DNA from: Pseudomonas sp. Os17
GTDB lineage: Bacteria > Pseudomonadota > Gammaproteobacteria > Pseudomonadales > Pseudomonadaceae
DNA length: 64,000 bases
Reading direction: 5' to 3'
NCBI RefSeq assembly: GCF_001547895.1
Contig: NZ_AP014627.1
Location: forward strand, 6,202,001-6,266,000
How positions within the stretch are numbered: position 1 is the stretch's first letter; every line of letters begins with the position of its first letter. The translations under genes and the position numbers were made by a program. The notes beneath the pieces are model-generated. The model did not search any database, was not told the origin of the DNA, and was given only the letters and a program-made list of their open reading frames with translations. Below, piece by piece: positions 59,723 to 64,000 of this stretch.

Positions 59723-59740
59723 TGTAAGAGATTACTTACA
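59723..59740 (-). promoter_or_regulatory. GacA upstream activating sequence for RsmY
   Basis: TGTAAG (59723-59728), six bases, CTTACA (59735-59740) equals the published GacA UAS consensus TGTAAGN6CTTACA. It is centred about 65 bases upstream of the predicted RsmY start, the position expected for GacA activation. Only one such site was noticed in the window. Confidence 0.92.
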
Positions 59741-59754
59741 AAGTCCCTTGCCCG

Positions 59755-61533
59755 TTAAAACTGCTCAGCCGGCAGCAGGAACAGCGATTCGCTACCCGCT
59801 TTCACCGAGGCGGTCAGGGAGTGAATACGCGGCAGCAGACGTGCAAAGTAGAACCGTGCAGTCCCCAGCTTGCTGGCATAGAACGCCTCTTCCTGCTCCT
59901 TGCCCAGGGCCGCCTTGGCCATCAACGCCCACATGTAGGCATAAGCGGTGTAGCCAAACACCTGCAGGTATTCCACCGATGCCGCACCAATTTCATTCGG
60001 GTTGCTGATCGCTCGATCCAGCAACCAGGCGGTCAGCTCATCCAGATTGTCCAGAGCCGCATTCAACGGCCGGGTGAACTCTGCCAGCTGCCCATCGGCC
60101 GTCGCGGTGAAATGGCGGATCTCATCGGCGAACAGGCGGTAGAAAGCCCCGCCGCTGCCCACGATCTTGCGCCCCACCAGGTCCAGGGCCTGGATGCCGT
60201 TGGTGCCTTCGTAGATCTGGGTGATCCGCACGTCGCGCACCAGCTGTTCCTGGCCCCATTCACGAATGTAGCCGTGCCCACCAAAGATCTGCTGGCCATG
60301 CACCGTGGTTTCCAGGCCCAGGTCGGTGAGGAATGCCTTGGCCACGGGGGTCAGCAAGGCCACCAGGCTTTCCGCCCGCTGGCGGGTCTGGGCGTCCTCG
60401 CTGAACTTGGCGGTATCGAGCTGCATCGCCACATAGGTGGAAAATGCCCGACCGCCTTCGTTGGCGGCCTTCATGGTCAGCAGCATGCGCCGTACGTCCG
60501 GGTGCACGATGATCGGATCGGCGACCTTGTCCTTGGCTTGCGGCCCGGTCGGCGCACGACTCTGCAGACGGTCACGAGCATACTCGACAGCGTTCTGATA
60601 GGAGCGCTCACCGGTGGCCAGCCCCTGGATACCCACGCCCAGGCGCTCGTAGTTCATCATGGTGAACATCGCCGCCAGGCCCTTGTTCGGCTCGCCGACC
60701 AGGTAACCAATGGCCTGATCGAAGTTCATCACGCAGGTGGCCGAAGCCTGGATCCCCATCTTGTGCTCGATCGAACCGCAGCTCACCGGGTTGCGCTCGC
60801 CCAGGCTGCCATCGGCGTTGACCAGGAACTTGGGCACCAGGAACAGGGAAATCCCCTTGGGACCGGCCGGGGCGTCCGGCAGCTTGGCCAGCACCAGATG
60901 GATAATGTTTTCCGTCAGGTCGTGCTCACCACCGGTAATGAAGATCTTGGTCCCGCTGATGGCGTAGGCTCCGTCGGCCCGGGGTTCGGCCTTGGTGCGA
61001 ATGATGCCCAGGTCGGTACCGGCATGGGGCTCGGTCAGGCACATGGAACCGGCCCAGACACCGGCATACATGTTCGGCAGGTAAGTGGCTTTCAGCTCTT
61101 CGCTGGCGTGGGCGTTGATCGACAGGCAGGCGCCCGCCGTCAGCATCGGATACAGACCAAAGGCCAGGCTCGCGGAGTTGACCATTTCCTCGACCTGGGC
61201 GGAAACCGCCTTGGGCATGCCCATGCCGCCAAACTCAGGATCACCGCCCACACCCACCCAACCGCCTTCGGCATAGGTCTGATAGGCCTGGGGGAACCCC
61301 TGGGGAGTGGTGACCGCGGTGTCGTTCCAGTGACAGCCTTCCTCGTCGGCAGCGCGGCTCAGCGGAGCGATACTGCGGGCAGTGACCTTGCCCGCTTCCT
61401 CCAGAATCGCCTCGACCGTCTCGGCATCCACAGTCTCAGCCAATGCCGGTAACTGGGCCCAGAGTTTGGCGACCTCGAAAACTTCATTGAGGACGAAGCG
61501 CATATCGCGCAGGGGCGCTTTGTAGTCAGCCAT
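59755..61533 (-). CDS. Acyl-CoA dehydrogenase (FadE type)
   Basis: A 592-aa FAD enzyme of fatty-acid beta-oxidation. The N-terminal KAPLRDMRFVLNEV is the leader domain of the large FadE-like class. The central part has MCLTEPHAGTDLGIIRTKA (substrate/FAD contact), and IFGGHGYIREWGQEQLVRD, YEGTNGIQALDLVGRK is the C-terminal core. The ATG at 61533 gives the normal N-terminus. It is a paralog of the next gene (about 590 aa each, same layout), like the adjacent fadE pair of P. aeruginosa. Chain-length preference cannot be told. Confidence 0.92.
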   Translation of the reverse strand: MADYKAPLRDMRFVLNEVFEVAKLWAQLPALAETVDAETVEAILEEAGKVTARSIAPLSRAADEEGCHWNDTAVTTPQGFPQAYQTYAEGGWVGVGGDPEFGGMGMPKAVSAQVEEMVNSASLAFGLYPMLTAGACLSINAHASEELKATYLPNMYAGVWAGSMCLTEPHAGTDLGIIRTKAEPRADGAYAISGTKIFITGGEHDLTENIIHLVLAKLPDAPAGPKGISLFLVPKFLVNADGSLGERNPVSCGSIEHKMGIQASATCVMNFDQAIGYLVGEPNKGLAAMFTMMNYERLGVGIQGLATGERSYQNAVEYARDRLQSRAPTGPQAKDKVADPIIVHPDVRRMLLTMKAANEGGRAFSTYVAMQLDTAKFSEDAQTRQRAESLVALLTPVAKAFLTDLGLETTVHGQQIFGGHGYIREWGQEQLVRDVRITQIYEGTNGIQALDLVGRKIVGSGGAFYRLFADEIRHFTATADGQLAEFTRPLNAALDNLDELTAWLLDRAISNPNEIGAASVEYLQVFGYTAYAYMWALMAKAALGKEQEEAFYASKLGTARFYFARLLPRIHSLTASVKAGSESLFLLPAEQF

Positions 61534-61677
61534 GGCAAACCTCGCAGGATCTAAACAAGCGGACCGCAACGGGCCCATTGACGAAAAGCCGAGTGTACCC
61601 GAACAACTTTTGCGACACATAGGGTCAACTAGTGACTTTATTGTTATTTTTGGTCACAGCCATGAATACGCAAGACA

Positions 61678-61698
61678 AAGCCCGCGCGAAGCGGGCTT
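61678..61698 (-). terminator. Terminator after the upstream acyl-CoA dehydrogenase
   Basis: AAGCCCGC (61678-61685), GCGAA, GCGGGCTT (61691-61698); on the minus strand it is followed by a T-rich run (TTGTCTT). It closes the gene at 61719-63515 and implies a separate promoter for the gene at 59755-61533, in the following ~145 nt. That gap also has GTGAC/GTCAC arms near 61632-61656. Confidence 0.82.
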
Positions 61699-61718
61699 CA
61701 TCCGGGCATCCCGGCTAT

Positions 61719-63515
61719 TTACAGAGCGAACCAATGCGCCGGGAGCTGCATCAGGCAATCACTGCCGGCGTCGATCGCCGCCAGATGCGAAGCGGTACGC
61801 GGCAACAGGCGCTTGAAGTAGAACTCACAGGTCGCCAGCTTGGCGCGGGCAAAATCGCTGTCCCCCTGCCCGGCATCGAGCTGTTGCTGAGCCGCCAGGG
61901 CCATGCGCAGCCAGAGATAGGCCAGGACGATGTAACCGCTGTACATCAGGTAATCCAGGGCCGCCGCCCCCACTTCGTCCGGGTTCTTCAGCGCGGCCAT
62001 GCCGATCCGGGTGGTCAACTCGCCCCACTGCCGGTTCAAGCCATCAAGTTGCGCAATATAGGCCTTGAGCTGAGGATGCTCGGCATGGGCCCCACAGAAC
62101 CTGTGCACGATCTTGGTGAACCCCAGCAACAGCTTGCCCTGGCTGCCCAGAACCTTGCGCCCCAGCAAGTCCAGAGCCTGGATGCCGTTGGTGCCTTCAT
62201 AGATCAGGGCGATACGACAATCGCGCACCAGTTGTTCCATGCCCCATTCACGAATGTAGCCGTGACCGCCAAACACCTGCATGCCGTGGTTGGTCACTTC
62301 AAGGCCGGTCTCGGTCATGAACGCCTTGCAGATCGGGGTCAGGAACGCCAGGAGGTTCTCGGCATCCTGACGCTGGGCCGGGTCGGTGTTCAGGTGGGCC
62401 ACGTCCAGCAACTGGGCGGTGAAATAGGCGAGGGCACGGTTGCCCTCGTTGAAGGCTTTCATGGTCAACAGCATGCGCCGCACATCCGCATGGACGATGA
62501 TCGGATCCGCCGCCTTGTCCGGGGACTTGGGCCCGCTCAGGGAGCGCATCTGCAAACGATCGTTGGCGTAGCGGACCGCGCCCTGGAAACTGGCTTCCCC
62601 CAGGCACAAGCCCTGCATCCCGGTGCCCAGGCGCGCGTGGTTCATCATGGTGAACATGCAGTTCAGGCCCTTGTTGGCCTCGCCCAGCAGAAAGCCCCTG
62701 GCCCCGTCGAAGTTCAATACGCAAGTGGCCGAGGCCTTGATCCCCATCTTGTGCTCGATGGAGCCGCAACTCAGCGCATTGCGCTCGCCGGCCTCTCCTG
62801 CCGCATCCGGCAGGAACTTGGGCACGATGAACAGGGAAATGCCCTTGGTCCCGGCCGGTGCGTCCGGCAGCTTGGCCAGCACCAGATGAATGATGTTCTC
62901 ACTCATGTCGTGCTCGCCGGCAGAGATGAAAATCTTGCTCCCCGACACGGCATAGCTACCGTCGGCCTGGGGTATGGCGCGGGTCTTGATCAGCCCCAGA
63001 TCCGTGCCGCAGTGGGCCTCGGTCAGGCACATGGTGCCGGTCCATTGCCCGGCGGTGAGTTTGCGCAGGTACAACTGTTTCTGCTCATGGCTGCCATGGG
63101 CATGAATCGCCGACATGGCGCCATGGGTCAGCCCCGGGTACATGCCCCAGGAGGTGTTGCTGGAACCCACCATCTCGCCGATCACCAGTCCCAGGGACTG
63201 GGGCAGCCCCTGGCCGCCATAGGCCGGATCGGCGGCCAGGCCATGCCAGCCGCCTTCGACGTATTGCGCGAAGGCCTGCTTGAAGCCCTTGGGGGTGGTC
63301 ACTGCGCCATTGTCAAAATGGCAGCCTTCCTCGTCGCCCGAGCGATTCAGCGGGGCCAGGACGCTCTCGCAGAACTTCGCGCCTTCCTCAAGGATCGCGT
63401 GGACCATGTCCGGGCTGGCATCGCTGGCACCCAGCGCGGCATAGCCGGCATGAAAGTCAAAGACGTGATCGATCAGAAAGCGCATGTCGCGCAGGGGAGC
63501 TTGATACTCGGGCAT
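61719..63515 (-). CDS. Acyl-CoA dehydrogenase (FadE type), paralog
   Basis: A 598-aa enzyme with the same layout as its neighbour: PEYQAPLRDMRFLIDHVF at the N-terminus, MCLTEAHCGTDLGLIKTRA, then VFGGHGYIREWGMEQLVRDCRIALIYEGTNGIQALDLLGRK near the C-terminus. The two differ enough to suggest different chain-length ranges. It has its own terminator, so the pair is probably not one transcript. The start at 63515 fits the family N-terminus. Confidence 0.92.
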   Translation of the reverse strand: MPEYQAPLRDMRFLIDHVFDFHAGYAALGASDASPDMVHAILEEGAKFCESVLAPLNRSGDEEGCHFDNGAVTTPKGFKQAFAQYVEGGWHGLAADPAYGGQGLPQSLGLVIGEMVGSSNTSWGMYPGLTHGAMSAIHAHGSHEQKQLYLRKLTAGQWTGTMCLTEAHCGTDLGLIKTRAIPQADGSYAVSGSKIFISAGEHDMSENIIHLVLAKLPDAPAGTKGISLFIVPKFLPDAAGEAGERNALSCGSIEHKMGIKASATCVLNFDGARGFLLGEANKGLNCMFTMMNHARLGTGMQGLCLGEASFQGAVRYANDRLQMRSLSGPKSPDKAADPIIVHADVRRMLLTMKAFNEGNRALAYFTAQLLDVAHLNTDPAQRQDAENLLAFLTPICKAFMTETGLEVTNHGMQVFGGHGYIREWGMEQLVRDCRIALIYEGTNGIQALDLLGRKVLGSQGKLLLGFTKIVHRFCGAHAEHPQLKAYIAQLDGLNRQWGELTTRIGMAALKNPDEVGAAALDYLMYSGYIVLAYLWLRMALAAQQQLDAGQGDSDFARAKLATCEFYFKRLLPRTASHLAAIDAGSDCLMQLPAHWFAL

Positions 63516-63606
63516 GGTGGTTTCTCCGGCAGCAGATCAGCCCAACCTACTGCCGTCGCCCTCAGCCTGCCAATGACGCTGCAGTCGCTGAATGCACCGT
63601 CATCAG

Positions 63607-64000
63607 TCAACCCGCAGCGGTATCCATGCGCACCGCACCGCGGCGGTTCTGCCCGAACGCCATGACACAGTTACGGCCAGCACCCTTGGCGCTATAGAGC
63701 GCCTGGTCGGCGGCCTTGAGCACTTCCTCGGGGGTCCGGTGCTCCATCAGCCGCTCGGCGACACCGATACTGATGGTCACCGAAACACTGGATGCTCCCG
63801 CCGCGCCACGGCGCTGGCGCCCCTGTTGGTCATCCTGGGGACGGCTGTCCTGGTTGCGCAGCTGAATGTTGTAGGTGGCAATGATCTCGCGAATCATCTC
63901 CAGGTGCGGCATGCATTCATCCAGGGTCTTGCCGGCGAACACCACGGCGAACTCTTCCCCGCCATAGCGATAGGCCCGCCCGCCGCCGGTGACTTTCGAC
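63607..64000 (-). CDS. Diguanylate cyclase, C-terminal part (cut by window)
   Basis: The last 131 or so residues of a protein entering from the right edge. They hold the GGDEF-domain active site as GGEEF (in YRYGGEEFAVVFAG, about 63928-63942), followed by SVTISIGVAERL and ADQALYSAKGAGRNCV, the conserved C-terminal end. GGEEF is a catalytically competent variant, so it is a likely active c-di-GMP synthase. The sensory part lies outside the window. Confidence 0.9.
   Translation of the reverse strand, partial: SKVTGGGRAYRYGGEEFAVVFAGKTLDECMPHLEMIREIIATYNIQLRNQDSRPQDDQQGRQRRGAAGASSVSVTISIGVAERLMEHRTPEEVLKAADQALYSAKGAGRNCVMAFGQNRRGAVRMDTAAG

Overview
The window is ordinary high-GC Pseudomonas chromosome. 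Gene content and order suggest the P. fluorescens complex, closest in feel to P. protegens/P. chlororaphis; the species is inference. From about 0.3 to 39.3 kb the order matches the conserved block known from P. aeruginosa (rpe to the rpoD/rmcA region) almost gene for gene. From 44.9 to 59.5 kb lie lysine-catabolic and PQQ genes, followed by a small RNA and two fatty-acid oxidation genes. No prophage, CRISPR array or intact insertion sequence was seen.

Layout. 0-10 kb, minus strand: gph (cut by the window) and rpe, an iron-type alcohol dehydrogenase, then agtABCD and agtRS, a predicted GABA/5-aminovalerate ABC importer with its two-component system. 10-13.7 kb: a DUF3530 protein, djlA, and the MurNAc-recycling pair murU/amgK. 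13.8-21.5 kb, plus strand: lptD-surA-pdxA-ksgA-apaG-apaH-glpE. 21.7-26.6 kb: the stress operon prkA-yeaH-spoVR, behind a long structured leader. 26.7-30.5 kb: cca, folK/folB, plsY, tsaD. 30.7-39.3 kb: rpsU-dnaG-rpoD, the c-di-GMP protein rmcA and a CAU-anticodon tRNA. 39.3-44.8 kb: an accessory-looking segment with a LysR regulator, two DJ-1/PfpI proteins around a fragment of a short-chain dehydrogenase, and a membrane PQQ dehydrogenase. 44.9-48.2 kb: an Lrp-type regulator and davB-davA (lysine to 5-aminovalerate). 48.2-59.5 kb: pqqF-pqqABCDE, an S9 peptidase, a Pmp3 peptide, a class III aminotransferase, a MOSC protein and a LysR regulator. 59.5-59.75 kb: the small RNA RsmY with a perfect GacA upstream activating sequence. 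59.75-63.5 kb: two FadE-type acyl-CoA dehydrogenases. The last 0.4 kb is the C-terminal end of a diguanylate cyclase.

How the parts relate. DavBA makes 5-aminovalerate, and the Agt transporter is the family that imports 5-aminovalerate and GABA, so both ends of that pathway lie in one 48-kb span. PqqF/PqqA-E make the cofactor needed by the membrane dehydrogenase at 42.4-44.7 kb. RsmY ties the region to the Gac/Rsm cascade that controls secondary metabolism.

The least expected items are non-coding or broken: RsmY and its UAS; an in-frame upstream start and a pairing leader before pqqA; a terminator whose 3' arm is the cca Shine-Dalgarno; the dehydrogenase remnant; and a possible one-base frameshift at the end of the aminotransferase. 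All assignments are from reading the sequence; no searches were run.
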